A stretch of DNA of 64,000 bases from Obesumbacterium proteus (GTDB taxonomy: Bacteria > Pseudomonadota > Gammaproteobacteria > Enterobacterales > Enterobacteriaceae): the NCBI RefSeq assembly GCF_001586165.1, contig NZ_CP014608.1:4340001-4404000 (forward strand). Direction: 5' to 3'. Shown one piece after another: positions 26,591 through 34,568 of this stretch. The translations under genes were made by a program, and so were the position numbers. Position 1 is the stretch's first letter. Every line of letters starts with the position of its first letter. The notes under the pieces are model-generated. The model was given only the letters and a program-made list of their open reading frames with translations. It did no database searches and was not told the origin of the DNA.

Positions 26591-27364
26591 ATGAGCAACG
26601 ACTGGATTTTACGCCACCAGCAACAGCGGGTTTTAACCCTAACGCTGAATCGCCCTGATGCACGTAACGCCCTAAGCACCGCCTGTTTAGAGCTGTTAGT
26701 CAGTCATTTAGAAAATGCCGATAGCGATGACAGCATTGGTGCCGTGGTGATCACCGGTTCCTCGCGCTGCTTTGCCGCCGGTGCCGATTTACGCGAGCTC
26801 CAGCAGCAAAAGGTGGCAGACGCCATTGTCGACCGCCGCCCACAGGTATGGCAGCGCTTCAATGCCATCAGCAAACCGATTATCGCCGCCGTCAATGGCT
26901 ACGCGCTTGGTGCGGGCTGCGAGCTAGCGCTGGCCTGCGACATCGTGGTGAGCGGCGAAAATGCGCGCTTCGGGCTGCCTGAAATCACCCTAGGGTTGAT
27001 ACCCGGCGCTGGAGGCACCCAACGTTTACTGCGCAACGTCGGGAAATCTCTCGCCTCGCAGATGGTGCTGACCGGCGAGCCGATTAACGCGCAGCAGGCG
27101 CGAGATGCCCAGCTCATCAGTGAAATCTGCGTTACCGAACTGACGCTGGAACGCGCCCAGCAAATTGCCACGCGCATTAGCCAGCAATCACCGCTCGCGC
27201 TGCGTGCGGCGAAATCGGCGCTTAAGGCCGCGCAGGAAACCACGCTTTCACAGGGATTAAATCTGGAGCGCCAGCATTTTGTCTCATTAGCGGGGACTGA
27301 CGATCGCGCAGAAGGCATTGCCGCCTTTTTTGAAAAACGTTCACCTGAATTTAAAGGACGCTAA
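26591..27364 (+). CDS. paaF: 2,3-dehydroadipyl-CoA hydratase (PaaF)
   Basis: Crotonase-family enzyme hydrating 2,3-dehydroadipyl-CoA to 3-hydroxyadipyl-CoA in the beta-oxidation part of the pathway. It has the oxyanion-hole segment CFAAGADLRELQQ, the second segment GYALGAGCELALACD and the catalytic glutamate region LPEITLGLIPGAGGTQRL. 257 residues. It starts 9 bp after paaE with an AGGAAA site. Confidence 0.95.
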   Translation: MSNDWILRHQQQRVLTLTLNRPDARNALSTACLELLVSHLENADSDDSIGAVVITGSSRCFAAGADLRELQQQKVADAIVDRRPQVWQRFNAISKPIIAAVNGYALGAGCELALACDIVVSGENARFGLPEITLGLIPGAGGTQRLLRNVGKSLASQMVLTGEPINAQQARDAQLISEICVTELTLERAQQIATRISQQSPLALRAAKSALKAAQETTLSQGLNLERQHFVSLAGTDDRAEGIAAFFEKRSPEFKGR

Positions 27365-27368
27365 TCCT

Positions 27369-28169
27369 ATGACTTCCTCTGATGAAAACATGGTACTTAC
27401 CCACATTGAGGCTGGCGTTCTGACTATCACGCTCAATCGCCCCGACCGCTTAAACAGCTTCAATGACGAAATGCACCGCCAGCTTAGCGAAGCATTAAAA
27501 ATTGCCGAACGCGATGAGGCCGTGCGCTGTGTTTTGTTCACCGGCGCAGGTCGCGGCTTCTGTGCCGGACAAGATCTGAACGATCGTAACGTCAGCGTTG
27601 AGCAAGCGGCTCCCGATCTTGGGCTGTCCGTAGAGCGTTTCTATAACCCGCTGATCCGCCGTATGACCGCCCTACCAAAACCGATCGTTTGCGCAGTGAA
27701 CGGCGTTGCCGCCGGTGCCGGTGCCGCCATTGCTTTAGCCTGTGACATTGTGATCGCCAGCGCTAACGCCAGTTTTATTCAGTCATTTTGTCGTTTAGGT
27801 CTGGTACCAGACTCCGGCGGCAGCTGGTTCTTGCCCCGCTTAGCCGGTCATGCACGCGCCATGGGAATGGCGTTGTTGGGCGATAAGATCAGCGCTCAGC
27901 AGGCGTTGGAATGGGGCATGATTTGGCAAGTTGTTGAGCCAGAAATACTCGCAGCACGCACACAAGAACTCGCTCAGCACCTCGCGACCCAGCCGACCTA
28001 TGGCTTGGGCTTAATTAAAAAAGCGATGTACAGCGCTGCAACCAACACGCTCGACCAACAGCTGGATCTTGAACGCGATCTACAACGCCTCGGCGGCCGT
28101 AGCGAAGACTACCGCGAAGGCGTGAGTGCGTTCTTCCAGAAACGTCAGCCTGAATTTAAGGGGAAATAA
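27369..28169 (+). CDS. paaG: 1,2-epoxyphenylacetyl-CoA isomerase (PaaG)
   Basis: Crotonase-family isomerase that converts ring-1,2-epoxyphenylacetyl-CoA to oxepin-CoA and also moves a double bond in a later intermediate. Signatures are GRGFCAGQDLNDRNV and VAAGAGAAIALACD, and the aspartate region is LVPDSGGSWFLPRLAG, where a glutamate would mark a hydratase. The start MTSSDEN (27369) gives 266 residues; MVLTHIEAG at 27390 is an alternative closer to the E. coli N-terminus. 4 bp after the paaF stop. Confidence 0.95.
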   Translation: MTSSDENMVLTHIEAGVLTITLNRPDRLNSFNDEMHRQLSEALKIAERDEAVRCVLFTGAGRGFCAGQDLNDRNVSVEQAAPDLGLSVERFYNPLIRRMTALPKPIVCAVNGVAAGAGAAIALACDIVIASANASFIQSFCRLGLVPDSGGSWFLPRLAGHARAMGMALLGDKISAQQALEWGMIWQVVEPEILAARTQELAQHLATQPTYGLGLIKKAMYSAATNTLDQQLDLERDLQRLGGRSEDYREGVSAFFQKRQPEFKGK

Positions 28170-28171
28170 TC

Positions 28172-29716
28172 ATGCCTTCTCCTTTGCTACAAGGCTCTGT
28201 TGGCGTGATTGGCGCAGGAACAATGGGTATTGGTATTGCGCAGGTTGCCGCCAGCGCAGGACATGATGTGATGCTGTTTGACGTTAACGCCGAAGCTTCG
28301 TCGCGTGCGTTAAGCGCTTTACATCAACGCCTGCAACAGCGTGTGGACGCAGGTAAAGCAGATGCGGATTTCACGCAACAGCTTTTAGCGCGTATTCAAA
28401 TTGCCACTGCGCTCACCGAGCTGGCTTCTTGTACTTTGGTGATCGAAGCGATCGCCGAGCGTTTAGAGATCAAACAGAGCCTGTTTCGCGATCTGGAAGC
28501 CATTTGTTCGCCACAAACGTTGTTTGCCAGCAATACCTCTTCGCTATCGATTACCGCCATTGCCAGCGCGCTGAAACACCCGCAGCGTATGGCTGGATTA
28601 CATTTTTTCAATCCCGCGCCGGTGATGAAGCTGGTCGAAATTGTACGTGGTTTAGAAACCGATGCCGATACGCTCAATGCGCTACGAGAACTGGCCGTGG
28701 CATGGAAAAAACAGCCTGTCGTTTGTCGTTCGACGCCTGGCTTTATCGTTAACCGCGTTGCGCGTCCTTTCTACGCCGAAACCCTGAGGGCGTTAGAAGA
28801 GCAGATAGCGACACCGGCCACGCTGGATGCCGTGTTGCGCGATGCGGGCGGCTTTGCGATGGGGCCGTTGCAGCTAACCGATTTAATTGGCCACGACGTG
28901 AACTATGCGGTAACGGAATCGGTGTTTTATGCCTTTGGCTCTGATCCTCGCTTTCAACCCTCGTTAGTGCAGAAAGAGCTGGTGGAGGCGGGGCATTTAG
29001 GTCGCAAAAGTGGCCGTGGTTTTTATCGCTACCGGAGCGATATTCAACCGGTTCCCCCTGAGTTTGCACCGACTGAAACTGGCGCAATGCCGCAACGAAT
29101 TAGCGCCCATGGGCGTTGGTCAGCGCTGCCTGAATTTGCTGCGCTGTTGCAACAAAATGGGATCGCGATTGAAGAACTCAAAGAGAGCACCGAATCGTCT
29201 CCGTTTTTACGCCTCGATGAAGTTACACTTATGTTAACGAATGGTAAATTATCATCACAAGTCGCCGCAGAAACGAGAACGCCCGTGGTTCAGTTCGATC
29301 TTTCAGTGAATCATCAACAGGCTTCGGCCATCGCTATTAGCGCGGCTAGCTGTAATAGCGCAGCGCAAACGGCGTTAGTCATTCGCTTCCTGCAATCCTT
29401 AGGCAAAAACGTCATTGTTCTTCCTGATTATCCTGCGCTGTTAACCCTGCGCACGGTTGCCATGTTGTGCAACGAAGCGCTCGACGTGGTGAACAAAGGG
29501 ATCGCCAGTGCCAAAGACACCGATTTAGCGATGCGTCTGGGCGTGAATTATCCCGCAGGCCCGTTAGCTTGGGGCAACCAGCTCGGCTGGCAGCATATTC
29601 TCACCACGCTCGAAAACCTTAATCACTTCTATGCCGACACCCGCTATCGCCCAGCGCCGCTATTGCGCCAACTGGCGGCTGGCTATGTTTCGCTTGCCAC
29701 TCAGGAGCCTCATTGA
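28172..29716 (+). CDS. paaH: 3-hydroxyadipyl-CoA dehydrogenase (PaaH)
   Basis: NAD-dependent oxidation of 3-hydroxyadipyl-CoA to 3-oxoadipyl-CoA. The N-terminal Rossmann domain shows GVIGAGTMGIGIAQ, the substrate region has LHFFNPAPVMKLVEIV, and the first C-terminal domain starts at PGFIVNRVARPFYAE. A second, partly degenerate 3HCDH C-domain follows (RTVAMLCNEALDVV). 514 residues, longer than the 475 of E. coli but within the range I know for other PaaH proteins. Starts 2 bp after paaG; its stop overlaps the paaI start. Confidence 0.95.
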   Translation: MPSPLLQGSVGVIGAGTMGIGIAQVAASAGHDVMLFDVNAEASSRALSALHQRLQQRVDAGKADADFTQQLLARIQIATALTELASCTLVIEAIAERLEIKQSLFRDLEAICSPQTLFASNTSSLSITAIASALKHPQRMAGLHFFNPAPVMKLVEIVRGLETDADTLNALRELAVAWKKQPVVCRSTPGFIVNRVARPFYAETLRALEEQIATPATLDAVLRDAGGFAMGPLQLTDLIGHDVNYAVTESVFYAFGSDPRFQPSLVQKELVEAGHLGRKSGRGFYRYRSDIQPVPPEFAPTETGAMPQRISAHGRWSALPEFAALLQQNGIAIEELKESTESSPFLRLDEVTLMLTNGKLSSQVAAETRTPVVQFDLSVNHQQASAIAISAASCNSAAQTALVIRFLQSLGKNVIVLPDYPALLTLRTVAMLCNEALDVVNKGIASAKDTDLAMRLGVNYPAGPLAWGNQLGWQHILTTLENLNHFYADTRYRPAPLLRQLAAGYVSLATQEPH

Positions 29717-30165
29717 TGAACGCTTCATCGCCTACTCATCTAGCACAACGCTGCGCCGAGCAGATGTTTGCTCAAGATACCTGCGCGCAGTCCATGGGAA
29801 TGACCATCGACCGCGTTGATAGCGGTTTCGCTCAGGTCAGCATGACTATCGCCCCCAATATGCTTAACGGGCACCAAACCTGTCACGGCGGGCAACTTTT
29901 TAGCCTCGCCGATACTGCGTTTGCCTATGCCTGCAACAGCCAAGGATTAGCCGCCGTGGCTTCTGGCTGTTCCATTGATTTTATCCGCCCCGGATTTAGC
30001 GGCGATCGTCTCACTGCCAGTGCAGAAGTGCGCCATCAGGGCAAGAAAACCGGTCTATACGACGTTGAGATCACTAACCAAGATGGCAAAACCGTCGCAT
30101 GGTTCCGCGGCCGTGCGCACCGTCTTGGTCATTCCCTTTTAGAACAGCAAGGAGAGCAGCCATGA
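29716..30165 (+). CDS. paaI: Hydroxyphenylacetyl-CoA thioesterase (PaaI)
   Basis: Hotdog-fold thioesterase that releases CoA from ring-hydroxylated or stalled phenylacetyl-CoA derivatives, preventing CoA depletion. The active-site region is CHGGQLFSLADTAFA, with the catalytic aspartate and the preceding conserved asparagine in NMLNGHQTCHGG. 149 residues (E. coli 140). The start ATG at 29716 overlaps the paaH TGA by one base, and AGGAG is 9 bp upstream. Confidence 0.95.
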   Translation: MNASSPTHLAQRCAEQMFAQDTCAQSMGMTIDRVDSGFAQVSMTIAPNMLNGHQTCHGGQLFSLADTAFAYACNSQGLAAVASGCSIDFIRPGFSGDRLTASAEVRHQGKKTGLYDVEITNQDGKTVAWFRGRAHRLGHSLLEQQGEQP

Positions 30166-31367
30166 ATCACGCTTTTATCTGCGACGGCGTTCGCACCCCC
30201 ATTGGCCGCTATGCCGGTGCATTAGCCAGCCTGCGCGCCGATGATTTGGCCGCTATTCCATTGCAAGCCTTAATGGCTCGTTATCCAGCGCTGGACTGGG
30301 AACGCGTTGATGATGTGATCCTCGGCTGCGCCAATCAGGCGGGAGAAGACAACCGTAACGTAGCCCGTATGGCGGCGTTATTGGCGGGATTACCACAAAC
30401 CGTTTCGGGCACCACCATCAATCGCCTGTGCGGCTCTGGTTTAGATGCGCTGGCCTTTGCTGCTCGCAGCATTAAAGCCGGTGACGCTCAGCTGATGTTG
30501 GCCGGTGGCGCGGAATCCATGACGCGTGCTCCGCTGGTGATGGGCAAAGCCGACAGCGCTTTCAGCCGTCAGGCACAAATATTCGATACCACTATCGGCT
30601 GGCGCTTTGTTAATCCGCTCATGCAGGGGGCTTTTGGCACCGACTCCATGCCGGAAACCGCCGAAAACGTAGCCGCCCAGTTCAATATCAGCCGCGCCGA
30701 TCAGGATGCCTTTGCACTACGCAGCCAGCAGCGTACCGCGAAAGCGCAGGCTTCAGGCGTGCTAGGGCAAGAAATTGTGCCGGTCGTTTTAAAAGGGAAA
30801 AAAGGGGCGGAGATCCGCGTGACGCAGGATGAGCATCCTCGTCCAGAAACCACGTTGGAGCAATTGCAAAACCTGAAAACGCCTTTCCGTATGCCGGGCA
30901 GCGTAACGGCCGGAAATGCCTCGGGCGTTAACGACGGCGCTGCCGCACTGATCGTGGCATCCGAAGCACTGGCTATCGCGCAGGGACTGACACCAAGAGC
31001 GCGTATTGTCGCCACCGCCACCTGCGGCGTTGAACCACGCATTATGGGGATCGGCCCGCTTCCGGCAACGCGCAAAGTGTTGGAACTGGCCGGTTTAAGC
31101 CTGAACCAAATGGACGTCATTGAGCTGAACGAAGCCTTTGCGGCGCAGTCTCTGGCCGTGATGCGTCAGCTTGGCCTTCCTGACGATGCCGAACACGTGA
31201 ACCCAAACGGCGGTGCCATTGCGCTCGGTCATCCACTCGGCATGAGCGGTGCACGTTTGGCATTGGCAGCCACTTTTGAACTGGAACGGCGCGGCGGGCG
31301 CTACGCACTTTGCACCATGTGCATCGGCGTAGGGCAAGGCATCGCCATGATTATCGAGCGTGTCTGA
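30162..31367 (+). CDS. paaJ: 3-oxoadipyl-CoA / 3-oxo-5,6-dehydrosuberyl-CoA thiolase (PaaJ)
   Basis: Thiolase acting twice in the pathway, on 3-oxo-5,6-dehydrosuberyl-CoA and on 3-oxoadipyl-CoA, yielding acetyl-CoA and finally succinyl-CoA. 401 residues, the same as E. coli. The nucleophilic cysteine is in NRLCGSGLDAL (~90), the histidine in NPNGGAIALGHPLG (~357) and the second cysteine in TMCIGVGQG. The true start MNHAFICDG (30162) overlaps the paaI stop by 4 bp; a 21-codon extension inside paaI is not used. Confidence 0.97.
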   Translation: MNHAFICDGVRTPIGRYAGALASLRADDLAAIPLQALMARYPALDWERVDDVILGCANQAGEDNRNVARMAALLAGLPQTVSGTTINRLCGSGLDALAFAARSIKAGDAQLMLAGGAESMTRAPLVMGKADSAFSRQAQIFDTTIGWRFVNPLMQGAFGTDSMPETAENVAAQFNISRADQDAFALRSQQRTAKAQASGVLGQEIVPVVLKGKKGAEIRVTQDEHPRPETTLEQLQNLKTPFRMPGSVTAGNASGVNDGAAALIVASEALAIAQGLTPRARIVATATCGVEPRIMGIGPLPATRKVLELAGLSLNQMDVIELNEAFAAQSLAVMRQLGLPDDAEHVNPNGGAIALGHPLGMSGARLALAATFELERRGGRYALCTMCIGVGQGIAMIIERV

Positions 31368-31448
31368 TCCCTCCGCCTCTGTCCCTACAAACCAGAGCCT
31401 GTGAGCGCGATTCAAATACTAAGAAAAATATTATCAGGAATGGCAAAC

Positions 31449-32753
31449 ATGACTAAGACATTACCGCACATTGACCCGATTGAATTCGCCTCATGTGATG
31501 AAATTCAGGCATTGCAGCTAGAACGTATGAAGTGGACGCTGCATCACGCCTATAACAACGTGCCGATGTATAAACGCAAATTCGATGCGGCTGGCGTTCA
31601 TCCTGATGACTTTAAGCAACTGAGCGACATTGCGAAATTCCCCTATACCACCAAGCAAGATCTGCGCGACAACTACCCTTTCGACACCTTCGCTGTGCCG
31701 ATGGAGCAAGTGGTTCGCGTGCATGCGTCGTCAGGAACGACCGGTCGTCCGACGGTGGTCGGCTATACCCAGCAGGATATCGATAACTGGGCGGATATTG
31801 TGGCCCGCTGTTTGCGCTCCGCGGGAGCGACGGCCAAAGACAAAATTCATGTGGCCTACGGCTACGGGTTATTCACCGGGGGTTTAGGCGCGCATTACGG
31901 TGCTGAGCGGCTCGGCGCAACCGTCATCCCGATGTCCGGCGGGCAAACGGAAAAACAGGCGCAGCTAATTCTCGACTTCAAACCCGATGTCATCATGGTC
32001 ACGCCTTCTTATTGCCTGACGTTGATTGACGAGCTCGAGCGCAAAATGGGCGGCGATGCCCGCGGTTGTTCACTGCGCTTGGGCGTATTCGGCGCTGAGC
32101 CTTGGACCGATTCTCTGCGCAGCGAAATCGAAACCCGTATGGGGATCAAAGCGCTAGATATTTATGGGCTGTCTGAAGTGATGGGCCCGGGTGTAGCGAT
32201 GGAGTGCGCCGAATATGCCGACGGCCCAACTATCTGGGAAGATCATTTCTACCCTGAGATCATTCACCCCGATAGCTGCCAAGTGCTGCCAGACGGTGAA
32301 GCGGGAGAGTTGGTTTTCACCACCCTAACCAAAGAGGCGATGCCGGTGATCCGCTATCGCACCCGCGATCTTACCCGCTTGCTGCCGGGATCGGCGCGCA
32401 ATATGCGTCGCATGGATAAGATCACCGGCCGATCCGACGATATGTTAATTATTCGCGGCGTAAACGTGTTCCCTTCTCAGCTTGAAGAACAAATTATGAA
32501 GTTCCGCGAGCTGTCGCCGCACTACCAGTTGGAAGTCACACGCAAAGGTAATTTAGATAACCTTTCGGTCAAAGTTGAACTGAAAGAACCTAACGTTCTC
32601 AACCACGACCAGCGCTGTGATATCTGCCATCAGCTGCGCCACCATATTAAATCGATGGTCGGCGTGAGTACTCAGGTCAGCATCGTCAACTGCGGTGATA
32701 TTCCACGCTCAGAAGGTAAAGCCGTTCGCGTGGTCGATTCTCGGGGGCGGTAA
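31449..32753 (+). CDS. paaK: Phenylacetate-CoA ligase (PaaK)
   Basis: Activates phenylacetate with ATP and CoA to phenylacetyl-CoA, the true pathway substrate and the inducer that releases PaaX. It is an adenylate-forming enzyme with the phosphate loop SSGTTGRPTVVGYT (~92-105), GLSEVMGPGVAME, and the C-terminal hinge GRSDDMLIIRGVNVFPS. 434 residues from MTKTLPHID (31449), chosen because AGGA lies 9 bp before it; ATGs at 31440 and 31401 are less likely. 81 bp separate it from paaJ. Confidence 0.97.
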   Translation: MTKTLPHIDPIEFASCDEIQALQLERMKWTLHHAYNNVPMYKRKFDAAGVHPDDFKQLSDIAKFPYTTKQDLRDNYPFDTFAVPMEQVVRVHASSGTTGRPTVVGYTQQDIDNWADIVARCLRSAGATAKDKIHVAYGYGLFTGGLGAHYGAERLGATVIPMSGGQTEKQAQLILDFKPDVIMVTPSYCLTLIDELERKMGGDARGCSLRLGVFGAEPWTDSLRSEIETRMGIKALDIYGLSEVMGPGVAMECAEYADGPTIWEDHFYPEIIHPDSCQVLPDGEAGELVFTTLTKEAMPVIRYRTRDLTRLLPGSARNMRRMDKITGRSDDMLIIRGVNVFPSQLEEQIMKFRELSPHYQLEVTRKGNLDNLSVKVELKEPNVLNHDQRCDICHQLRHHIKSMVGVSTQVSIVNCGDIPRSEGKAVRVVDSRGR

Positions 32754-32756
32754 GCA

Positions 32757-32796
32757 ATCCCCACCCTAACCCTCCTCTTATTAGGGGAGGGAACCG
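32757..32796. repeat. GC-rich intergenic inverted repeat, copy C (right module, inverted)
   Basis: CCCCACCCTAAC then CCTCCTCTT...AGGGGAGGGAACC is the reverse complement of the right module at 13258-13298. It forms a hairpin directly after the paaK stop and so separates paaK from paaX. Confidence 0.7.
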
Positions 32797-32880
32797 TTCT
32801 GCGCTGTTTGGAAGATCCCACAACTTTTCATCCGGTTATGCTACTGTGATGACACACTAAAAACTGACCGGTGAAGAATA

Positions 32881-33822
32881 ATGGAACATAAAATTGACGA
32901 CTTTATTCGTCATGCGCTGGATGCCCAGCCGATCAGCGGTACGTCACTGATTATCTCGTTATATGGCGATGCGCTCAGCCATCGTGGCGGTGAGGTTTGG
33001 TTAGGTAGCCTGAGTGCGCTGCTTGAGCCCCTTGGGTTTGGCGATCGTTTTGTGCGTACCTCCATTTTTCGGCTACAAAAAGAGGGATGGCTGGACGTTA
33101 TAAAATTAGGTCGTCGCAGCTTCTATCGCGTCACCGAGCGCGGTATGAATCAGTTTCGTCATGCAGAAAGCAAAATCTATCTCAGCGAACAGCCGGAATG
33201 GGATGGGCTGTGGGATTTGTTGTTGCTCGAAATGGCAAGTAAAGCAGAGCGAGTTCGGCTGAAAAAGGCGCTCAGCTGGCTTGGTTTTGGTCAAATGAAC
33301 AGTTCGCTGATGGCAGCCCCCGCACGGGAACAGAACGATGTTCCCGCCATGCTAAGCGAGCTGAACGCCAGTGAATCAGTGATCTATTTCCGCGCTGACT
33401 ACCCTTATAACCGCTCGGAACAGAGCTTGAAAGAGCTGGTTTCCACCAGTTGGTCCCTGAATGAAGTTGCAGAGTATTATCATGAGTTTATCGCATCGTT
33501 TCGCCCGCTCATGACGCTACTGCGTGATACCCCAGAAGAAGAACTCACTCCCGAACGCTGCTTTCAGCTGCGTTTGCTGTTGATCCACTACTATCGCCGC
33601 GTGGTTTTGAAAGATCCGCTGTTGCCCGATGCGCTTTTGCCGAACCAGTGGGAAGGACAGATCGCCCGTAACCTGTGTATCAATATTTACCAACGCATCG
33701 ATCATGCCGCCACGCGCTATGTGAGTGAAAAAACAGAAACCACCATTGGTGAACTGCCCCAGCCTGCGGTCGCTTACTATCGCCGCTTTGGTGGATTACC
33801 TCGAGAAAGCCTTACACTTTAA
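32881..33822 (+). CDS. paaX: Phenylacetate degradation repressor PaaX
   Basis: GntR-like transcriptional repressor of the paa promoters, released by phenylacetyl-CoA. The N-terminal ~100 residues form a winged helix (DALSHRGGEVWLGSL, FVRTSIFRLQKEGWL). The C-terminal part is the PaaX family effector/dimerisation domain. 313 residues (E. coli 316). 127 bp after paaK with a repeat hairpin between them, so it probably has its own promoter as in E. coli. An AAGGAGA site before paaY shows that the next gene is coupled. Confidence 0.96.
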   Translation: MEHKIDDFIRHALDAQPISGTSLIISLYGDALSHRGGEVWLGSLSALLEPLGFGDRFVRTSIFRLQKEGWLDVIKLGRRSFYRVTERGMNQFRHAESKIYLSEQPEWDGLWDLLLLEMASKAERVRLKKALSWLGFGQMNSSLMAAPAREQNDVPAMLSELNASESVIYFRADYPYNRSEQSLKELVSTSWSLNEVAEYYHEFIASFRPLMTLLRDTPEEELTPERCFQLRLLLIHYYRRVVLKDPLLPDALLPNQWEGQIARNLCINIYQRIDHAATRYVSEKTETTIGELPQPAVAYYRRFGGLPRESLTL

Positions 33823-33834
33823 GGAGACTTAACG

Positions 33835-34431
33835 ATGCCTGTGTATCAGATTGATGGCTTAACCCCCGTAGTCGACAGCAGTAGTTTCGTTCATCCTACC
33901 GCGGTTTTAATTGGCGATGTGATTATCGGCAAACGCGTATACATCGGGCCCAATGCCAGCTTGCGCGGCGACTTTGGCCGTATCGTGGTGCAAGATGGGG
34001 CGAACATTCAGGATAACTGCGTTATGCATGGATTTCCGCAGCAGGATACCGTGGTGGAAATCGATGGGCATATCGGCCATGGCGCAATTCTGCACGGCTG
34101 CCGCATTCGTCGTAATGCGCTCGTTGGCATGAATGCCGTAGTGATGGATGGCGCAGATATCGGTGAAAACACCATTGTTGGCGCAGCGGCTTTTGTGAAA
34201 GCGGCCGCAAAATTTGACGCAAATAAGCTGGTGGTTGGCAGCCCCGCCCGCGTAGTACGCGAGCTAAGTGAGCAAGAATTGAGTTGGAAGCGTGCGGGCA
34301 CCCGCGAATATCAAGAGTTGGTTATCCGCTGCAAAGAAACACTGCGTGAAGTTGAGCCTCTGCGAGAAGAGGAAGCCGACCGCAAGCGGCTGAGTTTCAA
34401 TGAGGATATTGTGCCGAAGGGGCTGATTTGA
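33835..34431 (+). CDS. paaY: Phenylacetate degradation thioesterase PaaY (gamma-carbonic-anhydrase-like)
   Basis: Left-handed beta-helix protein with hexapeptide repeats (for example VIIGKRVYIGPNASLRG, ILHGCRIRRNALVGM). It is related to gamma carbonic anhydrases, with metal-binding histidines in MHGFPQ, IGHGAILHGC. In E. coli it hydrolyses dead-end CoA thioesters of the pathway and modulates PaaX. 198 residues. 12 bp after paaX. Downstream, 34460-34508 contains an inverted repeat (GGTTTCGT...ACGAAACC) but no clear terminator. Confidence 0.96.
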   Translation: MPVYQIDGLTPVVDSSSFVHPTAVLIGDVIIGKRVYIGPNASLRGDFGRIVVQDGANIQDNCVMHGFPQQDTVVEIDGHIGHGAILHGCRIRRNALVGMNAVVMDGADIGENTIVGAAAFVKAAAKFDANKLVVGSPARVVRELSEQELSWKRAGTREYQELVIRCKETLREVEPLREEEADRKRLSFNEDIVPKGLI

Positions 34432-34568
34432 GATTTCCTCAGTCACAGCACAATGACGGTGTAAGGTTTCGTTCGCCTATCTCCATCGGAGTCCTTAGCT
34501 TACGAAACCAGCCGCCAGAGCCAAAAAAACATTTCACCTCACGACGTTGGCACATCCTATGGTAAGAA

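Noticed and set aside
34460..34508. Inverted repeat GGTTTCGT / ACGAAACC after paaY as a terminator
   Set aside because: The arms are only 8 bp with a loop of more than 25 nt and no T-run, so it is probably chance or a weak structure.
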